DNA of 64,000 bases. It comes from Zopfochytrium polystomum (taxonomy: Eukaryota; Chytridiomycota; Chytridiomycetes; Chytridiales; Chytridiaceae). Positions 12,888 to 24,528 of this stretch are shown here, one piece after another. The first letter of the stretch is position 1. Every line of letters starts with the position of its first letter. The position numbers were made by a program, and so were the translations under genes. The stretch covers positions 388,479 to 452,478 of the forward strand of contig JAIVFJ010000030.1 in assembly GCA_025765615.1 (NCBI GenBank), given 5' to 3'. A model generated the notes under the pieces. The model was not told where the DNA came from. It made no database searches and was given only the letters and a program-made list of their open reading frames with translations.

Positions 12888-13001
12888 GGGGATGGGGGAC
12901 CTGTTCCATCCCTCAAGTGAATTATTGTTTCCAATACAATCATCACTCCTCTCAGTTCCTTCTCTGCCTTGCCTTGCCTTGTCCTGCCATGTTCCTGACA
13001 C

Positions 13002-13879
13002 GCCTGGTGTGTCGAAAGAGCACCAACAGGCTTGAGGCAGCATGGAGCGAGAGCTGCTTGCTTAGAGCAGTAGCCCTGTCTTGTAAAGAGGGAAGCACCC
13101 TTTGTTGCCAAAGTAGACAGAGAGCCAGTGCTGTCAGACAGGTTGTTGAGAGCGAAGTGCCCTGTACAAAGTATGACACAAGGTAGAACTTGAACAGCTT
13201 AGCAGGTTGAGGTGTCTGAAGAGGATAGAGTAACTCAGATAACAATAATGGTTTTGTTGTTTGTGTGTTCAAGGGTAGAGAGAGCAGGCAGATGTGAAAT
13301 CATGAACAGGATCAGGGATGATTATTCTCTGGAGCTCCTGGAGCTACCCCTTTTATACTGCAGGTGGTCTCAGGAATCAGACTGTGGTGATAGTATTTTA
13401 GCTCTGAGAGATAGAGTTTTAGATTTCAAGGATGCTTTTAGGTGGGCATGACATCATTGTTGCATCACGCTGATTTGGACAAAAGGGTCAGAGGGAGCTT
13501 CATTGGATGCAACTGCTGAGGCTCGGCCCAAAAGAGTGCTGTAACTTGCTTCTATGACCACTGATCTTCGTTTTTTTTCGTTTCCCTTTTCTTTTTCTCT
13601 TTTTCATTTTTCTAATTTTTTTTTTCAACATGTACTTTTGTCTTTGTTCGGGTCGTTCTCACTTGACTTCCCCAGTCGTTTTCCACATGCGAAAAACTTG
13701 ACTGCCGTGTTTCCTGGATTCCGAGGCGTGCCGCAGGGGGAGGAGACAAAGATTTCCAAGAGAGAAGATTCCACCCACAAAGAGGGAGGGAGAGGGACAG
13801 AGCGAGCGAGGGAAAAGTGGGGGGGGGGGTTTTTTTTTCTTTTTTCTTCGATTTTTTGGTCAAGTCAAAGACAGACCAG
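13002..13879. other. Intergenic DNA ahead of the mucin-like gene
   Basis: No gene is seen. A minus-strand TATAAAAG lies at 13350-13357. T-rich DNA (13565-13630) and a G-run followed by a T-run (13828-13850) precede the start codon at 13880 and are probably promoter and 5' leader. Confidence 0.4.
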
Positions 13880-13962
13880 ATGGACGAGGAGAAGCGTGCC
13901 GCTTGCGCCGGCCTCCTTGGCATTGCGGCGTGCGGTGGACGACGAGATTCGGAGGAGGAGGC

Positions 13963-13994
<32 letters not shown>

Positions 13995-15311
13995 GCGCCG
14001 TGGGCGGCTTCGGCCGCCGCCCCACCCGAACCCCTGCCAGTGTCAGGAGACCAACAGCACCAGCAGCAGCCATTCGCAGCAGCCCTAGCCTCCATCGTCG
14101 ACAGCTGCTGGCTCGTTGGCACCCTCCACCGATCGTCGAGCGTTCGCCTCGAAACCACCCAGCACTGCGACAGTCTCGCCGATTTGTCTGGCCCTGCTTT
14201 ATTGCGCTTGCTTTCGCATCTGTGTTCAGTTCTGCGTTTGACGGCGAAGGGGCTTTGGCCAAGGCGCTGGTCGCTGACTCGTTTCCTGTCCCAAATGCCG
14301 AAGCGGCCGCCATTCCGTACATTTTGACTTCATCATCGATTGGGTCCGATGACCCTGCAAATGTGGAAACTTCGCCAGCTTCCCGTGATGGCAGCGCTGC
14401 ATTTTTGGATTCCACTCCACCTACTCCCGTCGTTGTGGGACCTCCTTCAACGTCACCTAGTGGCCAAACCCCGGTCACGATCGTCTCAACGTCGGTTACC
14501 GTAACTTCTTCAACAGTGGAAATCGGCTTCCCGACTGAAACTAGCGGTACGCCGAAGTTCTTTTCAAATGCAACAATTGACCTAACTGACCGTATTGTGT
14601 GATATGCGGCAACCGCGGCATATCTATTCCAGACCCATCTACGGGCGGTGAGTGTTTGTTTTTTTCCATCTCCGTATTCAGACCTAATAGAAAATGGAAG
14701 ACGAAACGGCGCAAAATTTGAGCGCTGCATCATCAGACCACCCATCTCCAACAGCGTTTCCAACTGCAACTACCTCGTCGAGCGTGTCAGCTTTACCGAC
14801 CATTCCAGGCACGAGCAATGTGCCGTCAGGAACGGTAGTTAATTCGTTGAGCACTTCAACCACCACGCCAGCTTCGAGCCCAGCTCCTCCGACAACAACG
14901 ACGTCCGATTCCCCTTCCGAGGTTATTTCCAGCCTATCGTCGGCAACTTCAACCGACATACCCATCGGTTCGAGCAGCCCGATGGTGACGACCGTGACAA
15001 GCCCAATTCCTTCGGAGGCGTCCCAAACAAAGTCTCCTGACATCACGGTCACTGACTCGCCAAGCATTCAGAGCACAACGGCCGCGATGACGAACTCGTC
15101 GCCCCTTGTTCCGACAATAAGCTCCGTAATGAGCGATCCTACTCCGTTCGGAAGGGGGCCTCCTCCGGTTCTTCGTGTGGATCAAGGAGGTACGCTGTAT
15201 CGTGCTGCGACCATTTGCTAAAAATCTCTAAATAATCTTATCATTTCGAATTGAGCAGCCCCTGCAGACGTTGACGAGCTACCGAAGTAAGGGGTTTTTT
15301 TCGGTCACGCT

Positions 15312-15351
<40 letters not shown>

Positions 15352-16816
15352 GTTTTTTTTGGAAGGCCTAACGTCTTTCGCTCAAGAACCCAGCCGATCG
15401 CCAATGGACCTATTCGCGGCGACGGTGCCAATGACGTCCCGGTGGTACCGGCTTCTCCGGTAGTAAGCAGTACCCTTTCTCCTGTTCAGACTAGTCCCGG
15501 CGAAAGCGTCCCTGTAGGCCCAAATACTGGGACGAGCACCGGTGGCAGTGCATCTGGCGGATCATCTGGTCCAGTTCCGGGGACAGGAAACTCGGGGACT
15601 GGATCAAATCCCGGCGGCGCTGGCTCGGGTTCGGGCGGGACGGGCGCCGGCTCTGGTGGGAACACCGCGACAACCGGAGTCGGGCAATCATCATTAAGCA
15701 TGGGAGCGATAGGCGGAATCATTGTCGCAGCGGTCGCTGTGGTTGCCGTGGCTGGTCTTGTCTGGTCGCGTCAAAAGAAGCATGGATCGATGAATGGATC
15801 AAAAGGACAAGCCGTTGGGGTGATGAACGCGAGCGTTGCCTCCACATTGTTTAGATCCCCTTCGGACGGAGGTAAGAAGGATCCCTCCCGCAGGGAATAC
15901 ACTTACGGCGGGCTGACAGACAACGATGACGTTGAGAGTCAGCAGCAATTTGGATCGATCCCGCCGGCTCTGGTTGACCTTCCCATGCCGTCTACAGCTG
16001 TTGTTACCATGACGCCGCCAAAGCCTCCAGTCGATTCCAGCTTGCGAGTACCACCTCCAGTGAGACATTCACCATTCGGCTATTTGCCGTCTCTTGTCAC
16101 CCAGTACCCCCAATCCATCGTCTCCATCTCTGGAGCAAATCCAGTACCAGCATATACCTGTTACGAATGTTGCACACGGAAATGAGTTTGTTCACGACCA
16201 TCAAGGAAACAGCTCTTTCCCTCTCGGATTGACGGCGGAAAACGGTGGCGAACGTGAACACCTACTTGAGACACGGCCATCCACTGACCAGGACCCTTCC
16301 TTTTTCTCCGAAACGCTGGCTGATGCGGACAGGAATAGCAGTTCCACCAGTGAAAGCAGCAGCAACGTTTTGCATGTGTATGGGAGGGAATCGTCTGTCC
16401 CTCCACTTGATGATTCCACGTTCTTGACTGTCGAATCCTCCATTTCGGCGAACTTTGCGGCTGAATCAACCTTCAGCAGTGTTGACTCGTCAGTCGCTCT
16501 TACGCGCGCGAAAACTCCTGCACTTCTGGCTTGCCCCAGCGACTCCGAAACTGAGGCCCCGGCCGGCTTGAAGAATCGGGTGAACCAGCACAGTTCAGTC
16601 TACACTGTCGGGACACAACGCACCGACAGTTATCTGGGCACCGAAATTAACGAGTCTAGGATGACTTTAATGTCGTCTGCAGAGAGCAGTAGCGATGGGG
16701 TTTCAAGGTTTGGATCGGTTACGTCTTTCTACGACGTTGTAAGAAGGGGCAGGGACGTAGACGTTGCTGGAGATATCCTGCGCAAACTGAAGGAAGAAGA
16801 AGAGAACGAACATTAA
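13880..16816 (+). CDS. Mucin-like single-pass membrane protein, unrecognised
   Basis: I do not recognise a family. The ATG at 13880 opens an Ala/Arg-rich N-terminus, then a hydrophobic stretch (FVWPCFIALAFASVFSSAF) that could be a signal anchor. A long Ser/Thr/Pro-rich region follows (14300-15180, likely O-glycosylated), then a Gly/Ser-rich stretch. One clear transmembrane helix comes next (IGGIIVAAVAVVAVAGLVW, about 15713-15770), a basic stop-transfer (SRQKKH) and a long cytoplasmic tail with Pro-rich and acidic-Ser segments, ending in EEEENEH at 16816. Introns are implied at about 14603-14690, 15190-15262, 15291-15390 (containing T38) and about 16096-16144. The layout resembles wall-stress sensors or adhesion proteins, but no such domain is seen. 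The extreme N-terminus is uncertain. Confidence 0.7.
15313..15350 (+). repeat. Uninterrupted T38 tract inside an intron
   Basis: Thirty-eight T residues, two G, then eight T. It lies between a GTAAGG donor (about 15289) and an acceptor CTCAAG (about 15386), so it is an extreme polypyrimidine tract. The length may be imprecise in the assembly. Confidence 0.9.
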
Positions 16817-17356
16817 TCCCAACCCGCTGGCTTTCTCCTTCATTCACCTCTCTCCGTGTTTCTGGTGAAACGACCTTCGGCCGTTTTCGTTTTCTTCCTC
16901 CGGCTCTCGTTGACCTTATTCCTATCTCGCTCGCGTGTTATTTCGTGTTTGCCAAATCCTTTTTAAGCTCTCGCGTTTTTTCCCTGTTTTCTTCGGACTT
17001 TCTGGTCGCGCGGGCGCGTATCCCCCCTTGCAGTCGAGGGTCCTTTCGGGGACCATGGCGATAGTTCGAGTTCACGGTTTATTTGAATTCTCTTTTTTTC
17101 GTCCGCTCCAATGTCCACCACATTCCCTGCCGTGACACCTTGCTGTAACCGTAAAGTAGCGGCGGAGTATCATATGAACCCGAAAGGGTTGGCCCCTAAT
17201 ACAGTCGGTTTCACGCCCCAAAAGGTATGACTGGAAGGACCACCAATCAAATATTGTTAGGGATTATGCCTATCAAAACGTAAATGAGTGCGTCCGGTGC
17301 CGGAGAATGCATACATCGATTTCCAAAAAAAAATTAAACACGTATATATAGAGAAG
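16817..17356. other. Intergenic region
   Basis: About 540 bases without a gene. It is T-rich to about 17110 (probably the 3' region of the upstream gene), with an A-run and TATATATA at 17322-17350 just before the next start codon. Confidence 0.5.
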
Positions 17357-19996
17357 ATGTCCTTTCTGCCCGCGATCTCCTCGCCTAAGTCTTCGTCACC
17401 GTCACTCTATCCTTCGCGATTGGAGAAAAAGGAGAGGAGACTCGGCGGGAGCAGTACGGACTGCTTCGCTCAACCGACGAACAACAATAATGTGAGACCC
17501 GCGACTCGGGCCACACGATCTCTTCTGCCCGCGGATTCAACTGCCAGCTCGCAGCGCCAGACGTCCACATCGCCGACCCCTCGCATTCAGTTTCGCGACT
17601 CTCCAGGGGAATCACGGAGGCCCATAAGCCCGGAGAGTAACGAGGTGATCACTCACGACTATTCTTCTTCATTTTTCGCACATCCAGAAAACTAGGATTT
17701 TCAAAGGAGCTTCCGAGGGCTCGAAACGATGCCCACGTCCCTTCCGTTAACTCTGTCAATACCTTTTCCAAAATCTTCAACAGCGTCCTTTGGCAACACG
17801 CGCGGGACTTCGAGGCGCAAGCACCCGCGCACTCAACTTGACTATGGGTCCTTCTTCGGGCGCCTCTTTGGCCTCGAACGGAGCGGGTGCGGTTTCCTCT
17901 ATGCGTCGGGCAAAATCAAGCGTCATCGTTCCCGCTTCCTCCTCGGGAAACCCACAATCCTCCAACCCCGCAAACACACTCCCCCACGCCTCTTCGTCCG
18001 TACATGCAAGCACAAAACCAAAGACGTCCATTCCACGCTCTCGGAGCACCCAAAAGATCGTCGGAGACCATCTTGGAGGCGCAGGTAGCACACCCAGTGG
18101 GATGGCTCCACTTTCACAGAAACAAGGTTCTCGGGGAGCGGAAACCTCGGGGGCGACTGTGTCGTTGACGAAGTCAACCGCTTCAGAGCTGAGCTCCGAG
18201 GAGAGAGCGAGAAGGCGTGAGCGCGCGCTGTTGCGGTGGTCGGAAGCGTTCAAGGCGCTGAAGAAACTGATATTGGCGACTGAGATGTTTGCGCTGGTGT
18301 TAAAGCGGAGCCCGGAGGAGATTACGCTGCGGAGAAAAGGAACGTCAAACAAAATCGCTATTACGGTGAGGTTCAAAAGCTGTTTTCTCGCGCGGGGCTG
18401 GTGGAGAGCACGAGAGTGTGGTCTGTTCAATTGGATGGATCAACGGCACAGATAGCAAAGTTAACCAAATCAATCCAAGGTGCGAGATATTCTTACTAAG
18501 CCCAAGGGCTCACGCACAGACGCTGATATGGATTGCCTTGATAGCATCCTTGCCTCTATTTCCCCTCAACTGGCGGACTTGGCACCACCACAACGACTCA
18601 GACTTTACGATACAATATCGTACGAGTTTCACCCAAAGAACACTCTGCTCTCGAAGAGGGGCGCCACGGCAGACTCGGTGTACATTTTGATCGCGGGCCA
18701 ACTAATGTCAGGTCATTTAAGCGCGCATTCGGCCGACAAACCTGGAACGGCTTCAGATAAAAAGAAAAGAAATCACGTTCTGCCTGCGACGATAAATCCA
18801 GGCGCCGTCATTGGCGTTGTTGACCCAAAAGATGTAATTGCGAAGTCCACCATCTATCGGACGGAGGATATCTTGTGCACGGCGCACTGTGATTTTGTTA
18901 GAGTTAGAGTAGGTACGCATATTTGTTCACCCACTGCGGTTCTGTGGTCCGAGTTGCTGATTCATGTGACCGCCTCCAAACGCACCTTTTCTTCACTTCG
19001 TTCTCACAAACAGACGACTACATTCGTGCAATTCACAGCCACGACGGCAGCGCCATTGACAATATCGTCGCGTTGGTCAATTCGTTGGCAATCTTTCGAG
19101 ACGCCAGCGAAGACATTCTGCTGTTCGCAGTTCAACATTGCCACATCCTGCACGGAGCACCGAGCGAGGAAGTGGTGGCGGAGGGTTGTCGGTTCGAGAA
19201 TATTTGTTTCATTGCCGAGGGCTGTTGCTCAGTGTCAAAGTCAATTCGCTTTGTGCGGCACTCCTTGAACGGCCCTCTGGTAGGCTCTGGGCAACCGAGA
19301 GCGGGCACCTCTTGGATGCCTTGGATGCCTGGGATGGTGACATCGGCCAAGGATGAATTGCGCACTCAGCGAGTTACTGTGGGAGAGCTCGGTGTTGGAG
19401 CTAGCTTCCCGTCCCTCCCACTTCTGCCTTCGCGTCCCGCAGTCGCCACATCCCAGCAACCTTACATTTCCGAGAGCGAGGGCACATCTCCCGATGTGCT
19501 GAAGGATTTGCTCGCGCCGCTGGCTTACTACACATATACAGCATCTCACCCAAAACAGACTATGATGGTTGCTTTCTCTATCACGAGTTTCTTGCAAATG
19601 GCAACCCATGCCCTGGTTGCAACAATAATTCAAGAAGACGCGAAGTACCGGATACCTGTACGGTACCTGCAAGCGGCGTGTCTGGAGTGTGACCAGGGAG
19701 ATGAAAAAAGCTTTCAAAGCAGTCTTCAACGAATTCTAAAGCGGCACGAGGCCACCGTATCAGCCGATTTTGACCATCAGACGAACCAGCCGCAAGTTGC
19801 CATGGCTAAGCCTGAAAGGAATGCTCCGCTCACTATGCTACCAACCTTGAATCCCTTTCTCCAAGACGATGAGGACGACGCGATAACAGAAACACGTCAA
19901 GAAGAGTCGACAAGTTGCAACCCACAAAACGAACAAAGTGAAGCAAAAGAGCAAGCAGCGCAGACGGTAGTGTTGAGGTTTGGGAATTGCCATTAG
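17357..19996 (+). CDS. Protein with two cyclic-nucleotide-binding folds (CNBD2-like)
   Basis: The ATG at 17357 opens a Ser-rich, disordered N-terminus. The exon from about 17790 carries a basic helix (SSEERARRRERALLRW...FKALKKLI), as found ahead of the domains in CNBD2-type proteins. A first CNB fold follows at 18480-18915 (LLSKRGATADSVYILIAGQL, then NPGAVIGVV). A second begins near 19060 (VVAEGCRFENICFIAEGCCSV) and continues past 19400. The first fold lacks the Arg of the phosphate-binding cassette (it reads GVVDPKDVIAKST), so cyclic nucleotide binding is doubtful there. The C-terminus is acidic and Gln-rich. In animals CNBD2 is linked to sperm flagella, which would suit a zoosporic organism, but this is inference. 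Introns are near 17640-17785, 18365-18480 and 18910-19015. Confidence 0.7.
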
Positions 19997-19997
19997 A

Positions 19998-22900
19998 TCA
20001 TTCATCGGGGCGCATTCGAGAGTATAAATAAATAAGCGTGGAGGCTTCCTCTGATGTCAAGGATTCCTCCATATGCCGCTTGAACTTTGATCGTCTACGA
20101 GTCACGCGCTTCCCATATCCCAAATCAACAACTTGGTGAGGCTCGCTTTTCCGCGCCTCGGCCAGAAGTGCGTCGAATCGGCAGATTGTGGAAAGCGTGG
20201 GGACCACCCATTCCTCGAAGTCGCGTCGCACGAGCACAGTGCTTTCGGATACCAGGCTGTTCGATACCACGACCCGACTCATTAGGTTTCGATTCAAGCT
20301 TCAATGATTGTGAGCCGAAGCAAAGACACTTAAAGATAGTTCGCTACCGTATTGCATCATCGTATGATGCTTTCCCGTGAATGCTCCAACCCACATCGAC
20401 GGGCGACACCGACCGGTCACCGAAACCGGCACGGTCCAGAGCGCCTAGAATCTTCTGCCGACACACACGGCCAGCGAGCGCTTCCAGACAACCAGAAAGT
20501 GCCGCCGTCGGAAGAATGTGATGAAATGCAAGACCGTCGGCTCGTGTGGAGTCGGGAATCGTCTTTGCAATCGCTCTGAATACACCGAAGTGGGGTGGTG
20601 AATCTTCCATTTCGTAGATGTCCGGCTCTTCAATCTAAAGGCGGGCCGACACTGAGAACCACCAACGCATTGAAAGGAAGACTTCCTACCTCAAAAGTCA
20701 ACACATCCGGTATATGAAGGACTGTGTTCGCGAATGCCCGACAGTCTAAAAGGGACGCAAGGGACTCCATAACCTGAAGCTCCTCGGAGTCACCAACTCC
20801 CCGTGTTTGACGAGAGGCCCATCGGAGTGTCCCGCCCTCCCTTTCACATAAAGCCGTTTCGGACGGCACCGGCTCCTTTAAGGACATAACTGCGCTGAGT
20901 TCTGCAGCGAAGTCTGGGGATGGCGTCGCCAGCTGTGGCCAGCAAAGCTCACCCGGGTGAGCATCGTTTGGGCCGAATCCAAGAAGGGCAAATCGGATGT
21001 TTGCACTGGAGTCGCCTTGTTCGTCGCAGGATTTGAAGGCTTCTGATTTAATTTTAGCCGCTTTGCTTGATGGCAACCACGCCTCTAGTTCTGTCAAACA
21101 CCGACGAAGGTCTCCTCCGCCGACAGAGCATAATCGCTTCACGAGGGAAGGGTTCATCCAAATGCGATTTGATAGAAGAATGACATGGATGCACAAAAAC
21201 GATTCCTCCATAGTTGGTAAATAGAAAGGTATGGCAGTGGTTGAGCTTTCGAGGACGGCCGTAGTGCTCGCAGGAAGCAAAGGGTTTTGGCTGTGAAGTG
21301 GATCATCTGTAGAAAGAAAAGTAACTTAGTTCAGGCGTTCACAGATCGTGCTTACCATTGCAGGTCATCACAATCGGGCGTTTGCTGCTCTCGATGAATC
21401 TAGTTAGACTGGTCCAAAATCCCCGATCAGCTTCGAAAACAACATCGATGTCTTCCACCAGAATTAAGAGAGGCCTTTTTATCGAAGGGGGAGGCTGCTG
21501 AAGCACATGAGATGCAAGACCTTTTGTCTCAGCGACACGGGCGCTCCCTGGCAGCCCCTCTTCTTCATCATCTTCATTATCCTCACCCACCGCGCGTCCT
21601 CTGTGTTTACGAGCACCTCTCTTTTTGGTCACAGGCTTTCTTCTAACTTTTCCAGAAGTTTTGTCCCTTTGTACGGGAGAAACGGGTGTAGTCGGGCCTT
21701 CTTGCAGTGTTGCGCCTTCAGAAGAAAAAGCTCTTTTATGAATGGAATGGCTTTGAGTTGCTTCGGCGAGTGTTTGATCCATTTCCTTCCCTGATCTTCC
21801 TTGGCCAGAATTAATCTCGATAACGTCGTATCCACATTCAGCTGCGACGGCCATGACAGCAGTTGTTCGACAGCTTCCTGGCGGGCCCACCAAGCGAACA
21901 TGGCGAGGTGGCTCGCGCTCGGGTGACTCTCCGTCCCAGTCGAAGTCCGATCCCTCGTCGTCATCAACAATGAAATCCTCGTCCGACAGCGCCAGCTTGC
22001 GCCTCTTCGTCGAAGATTTCTTCTTCACTTGATACGCGCTGGATTTGAGCGTTGTACGCGGTCGCCAAGTCTGGAGCCAAGTTCGAAGGCTTGTGATGGA
22101 GTCTTTATTCCCGTCGCCAAGTATCTCGGCGGATACAGACGGAGTGAATTCGTCGAGCCAGCTGCGGGGCGCCGAGTCAGAGCGAGATGCATCAAATCGG
22201 CCATCAGTCACGCTCATAGATAAACGGTTAAAGAAGGGGTGGAGTGCTGCATCCCCAAAGGTCGTAGCAAAATGATTTCGAACCGCAGACTTCGATGCTA
22301 ACAGAAACATTTCGCCGTGCGGACCACGAATCAATTCGCAGGGAGGTGAGCCACAATCCAATGCCATCGAAGTGAAAATCTGGCCAATCGCGTCCTTGCT
22401 GCCCGAAACTGTCCGATTCGGGTACGACTGCCCCATCAGTGATATGCGCTCTGGAGGCTTTTCAATCTCGTCTCTGCGAGAACGCCCCTTCAGTTTAAAC
22501 GGGTTGCGGGGGCAGTCCCACTGGGTATAACCACCAACTGATTCAGGACGGCCAACATGGGTATAGCTTGGAAACGGGGTCAGAGCAGTTTGTGCCACAG
22601 CCGACGCAGGCGAACGACCACCATCGTCGTCGGCGGGGCAGACAGACTTCACAGTATGTCGCCGAGGCTGCAGAAACGGGTTGATGGATCTGCCACTGAA
22701 AAAGTCGTTGCTCAGTTTGGAGGACTCTTCCATCTCCTTCTTCAGCTTCTCCTGGTCGTCCAACTGCTTTCTCAAGTTTCTCTGCTCTTTCGTCAAAAAA
22801 AATGGATTCATCTTGAGCAGTGATACTGTTTGCGTTTGCTGCGAAGCGTCAGAGGAAGTTTCGCCCACAACAGCCTTGGCACTTGTCGGTAGCCCGCTCC

Positions 22901-23407
22901 AAGAGGGATCGACAGGCCGAGCGTTCTGATCAATCGCTTCCAAAACCTTTTTCGGCTGATGACTGTTAGATCGACGTGGGTAGTGATTGACAGTGGGAGA
23001 GTGCTTCACCTCTTGGGAGTTGTCCGGGCCTCTACTGTTCTCATCGGCGTTGGAGGCTGGTCCGTTTGGCTTCTCAACAGCGCGTTCGAGCTTTCCAGAT
23101 CGTCCAAATTCCCTGGGCTGAAAGCAGGGAGAAAGTGAGTTCACGGTACGTTGCGGGATCGACTTGCCCACTCACTCACCCTTGTCGATCGACCAGATGA
23201 CCTGCCGCACTCGGCCGGTCGATGAGCATCTTTCAATGTGGATCTAAGTGCCCGTCCGCTCGTTGTGCGCTTATCGCTTGCGAGTGATTCGGCTTTGGGC
23301 GCGTCAGGTAGGCTCTGAAGGTCACGAAGCGAGGTTGCGGAGTGCCGCTTTGTGAAGATCGGCGCCAGCCTTGGGGACGGGTTGTCTTTGTCCGAACAGG
23401 ACGCCAT
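19998..23407 (-). CDS. ELG1: ELG1/ATAD5-type PCNA unloader, AAA+ subunit
   Basis: Large subunit of the RFC-like complex that removes PCNA from DNA after replication. From the ATG at 23407: a disordered N-terminus with hydrophobic [A/N]P[I/F]F motifs (LAPIFTK, NPFFLTK, INPFLQ) that may contact PCNA. Next comes the AAA+ core: Walker A region RHVRLVGPPGSCRTTAV (about 21870-21905), EINSGQGRSGKEM (equivalent of NASSxRSG), Walker B LILVEDIDVVFE (about 21430) and sensor 1 IVMTCN. GGGDLRRCLTELE (about 21100) is the RFC sensor 2 motif. The C-terminal exon carries VPTLSTICR and KRxKFKRHME, typical of this family. The Walker A Lys is replaced by Arg (see findings). It ends at 19998, two bases past the stop of the convergent upstream gene. 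Confidence 0.88.
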
Positions 23408-23550
23408 CCCTTCCTTGTCGTTTCTGGAAATAAAAAACCAAAAACACCAAAATCACAAAAAACACACAAAAAAAAAAAAAAAAAAAAAGGAACGGAAGGC
23501 AAGTCATTCACTGCACAGTTCCCATGCAAAACTACTTACTCATTTATTAT

Positions 23551-24443
23551 TTATTGGAAACGGGAGCGGAAAAAAGTGTAGTGCAGGGTGATGTGGGATA
23601 CGTCCTTCATGTAGGGATCAAACGCGAACTCGGGGTCGATGTAAAAGAAAACAGGCATGTCGACTTCTTCCTTTGCCGCAAGCTTCTGCTCCTCGAAGCA
23701 GAAGCACTGAATTTTGTTGAAGTATCTAGGTTCGTGTTAAATACGTGCGATCGAGTGACAATTCGCTCAACAAGTGCAGTACTTACTGAGCAGCCTTTGC
23801 GGGAACGACGGAATACGTTGAAAGTCCGACAACGTCCTCATCGGTCGGATTCTCTGCCGTATAGAAAGCAAGCGCTGTTTCGCCTGGAAGGACAGAAATT
23901 TCCTTCGTCTGAGGAACAAAATTCCACTTCATCGAATCGGAGAGTGACGACGCAAATGTTATCTTGATCTTGCGAGCGCCAGGGACCGGCTTGATCACTT
24001 CTGGGTCGTATTTGTCCCGCCCAGCCGAGTTCGGTGTGCCGTCCAGCCCCGTGTCAGTGCATATAAGCTTGTACAGTGGAACGGCCGCATACGTCAGACC
24101 AATGAAAACAACAATGATGGCACCCATGTAGTACATGGTAGTTTCGTTTGACAATGCGGTCGCATCTGACGCTGTTTGGTGCAACCGGCGGCGTGCCTCC
24201 GGAGGAAGGCGAAGACATGGTGCCGAATGACACATTTCGACTGAAACCAGACGTGCGGAAGGCTGCGAAGGAAGGGTGGCGCTGCGCAGGACTGTCGCGC
24301 GATGTCCTACCCACAGGGAGCAGTGACGATGATGGTGTACTGCACAGCGCCGCGGACGTCAACGAACGAAGAACTGTTGTCCGGGTGGTCATGCAGCATG
24401 ATCGCCGAAGATGAGGGAGCCAACGACAACGCAGGGCTGCCAT
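23551..24443 (-). CDS. COX11: Cytochrome c oxidase copper chaperone COX11
   Basis: Inner-membrane protein that delivers copper to the CuB site of COX1. It shows the single membrane helix (YMGAIIVVFIGLTYAAVPLY), the family stretch MKWNFVPQ, and after an intron at about 23725-23785 the copper motif YFNKIQCFCFEEQ and DMPVFFYIDPEF, ending at 23551. Two N-termini are possible. ATG 24443 gives an Arg/Ser-rich mitochondrial targeting sequence but needs a 37-nt intron (GTGTCA...CGGAG) to reach the main frame. ATG 24235 needs none and is also Arg-rich. I prefer the longer form. COX11 and CDS1 diverge from an 85-bp gap. Confidence 0.9.
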
Positions 24444-24528
24444 TCTCTGTTCTGTTCTGGGGCGCTTCGAATATGGATGGATTTTGTTTTTTTTTTTCTT
24501 TCTCCCTTCGAATTTTGAACGAGGAGCA

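Larger units (their letters stand above)
12690..13001 (+). mobile_element. LTR-like segment (possible solo LTR)
   Basis: The segment begins TGTTATGAC and ends CCTGACA, so it has the TG...CA ends and short imperfect inverted termini of an LTR. Inside are a heat-shock element, a strong TATA box at 12880 and CT-rich, leader-like DNA after it. A TGG at about 13006 could begin a primer-binding site. No gag or pol frame follows and no second copy is visible, so the call rests on layout alone. It could instead be an ordinary promoter. Confidence 0.35.

Noticed and set aside
13612..14769. Minus-strand open frame of 385 codons opposite the mucin-like gene
   Set aside because: It mirrors low-complexity GC-rich coding sequence. 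The plus strand gives a coherent Ser/Thr ectodomain leading to a membrane helix, and the minus frame has no motif.
17777..18430. 217-codon minus-strand frame
   Set aside because: Antisense of the cyclic-nucleotide-fold gene; composition follows the plus-strand codons.
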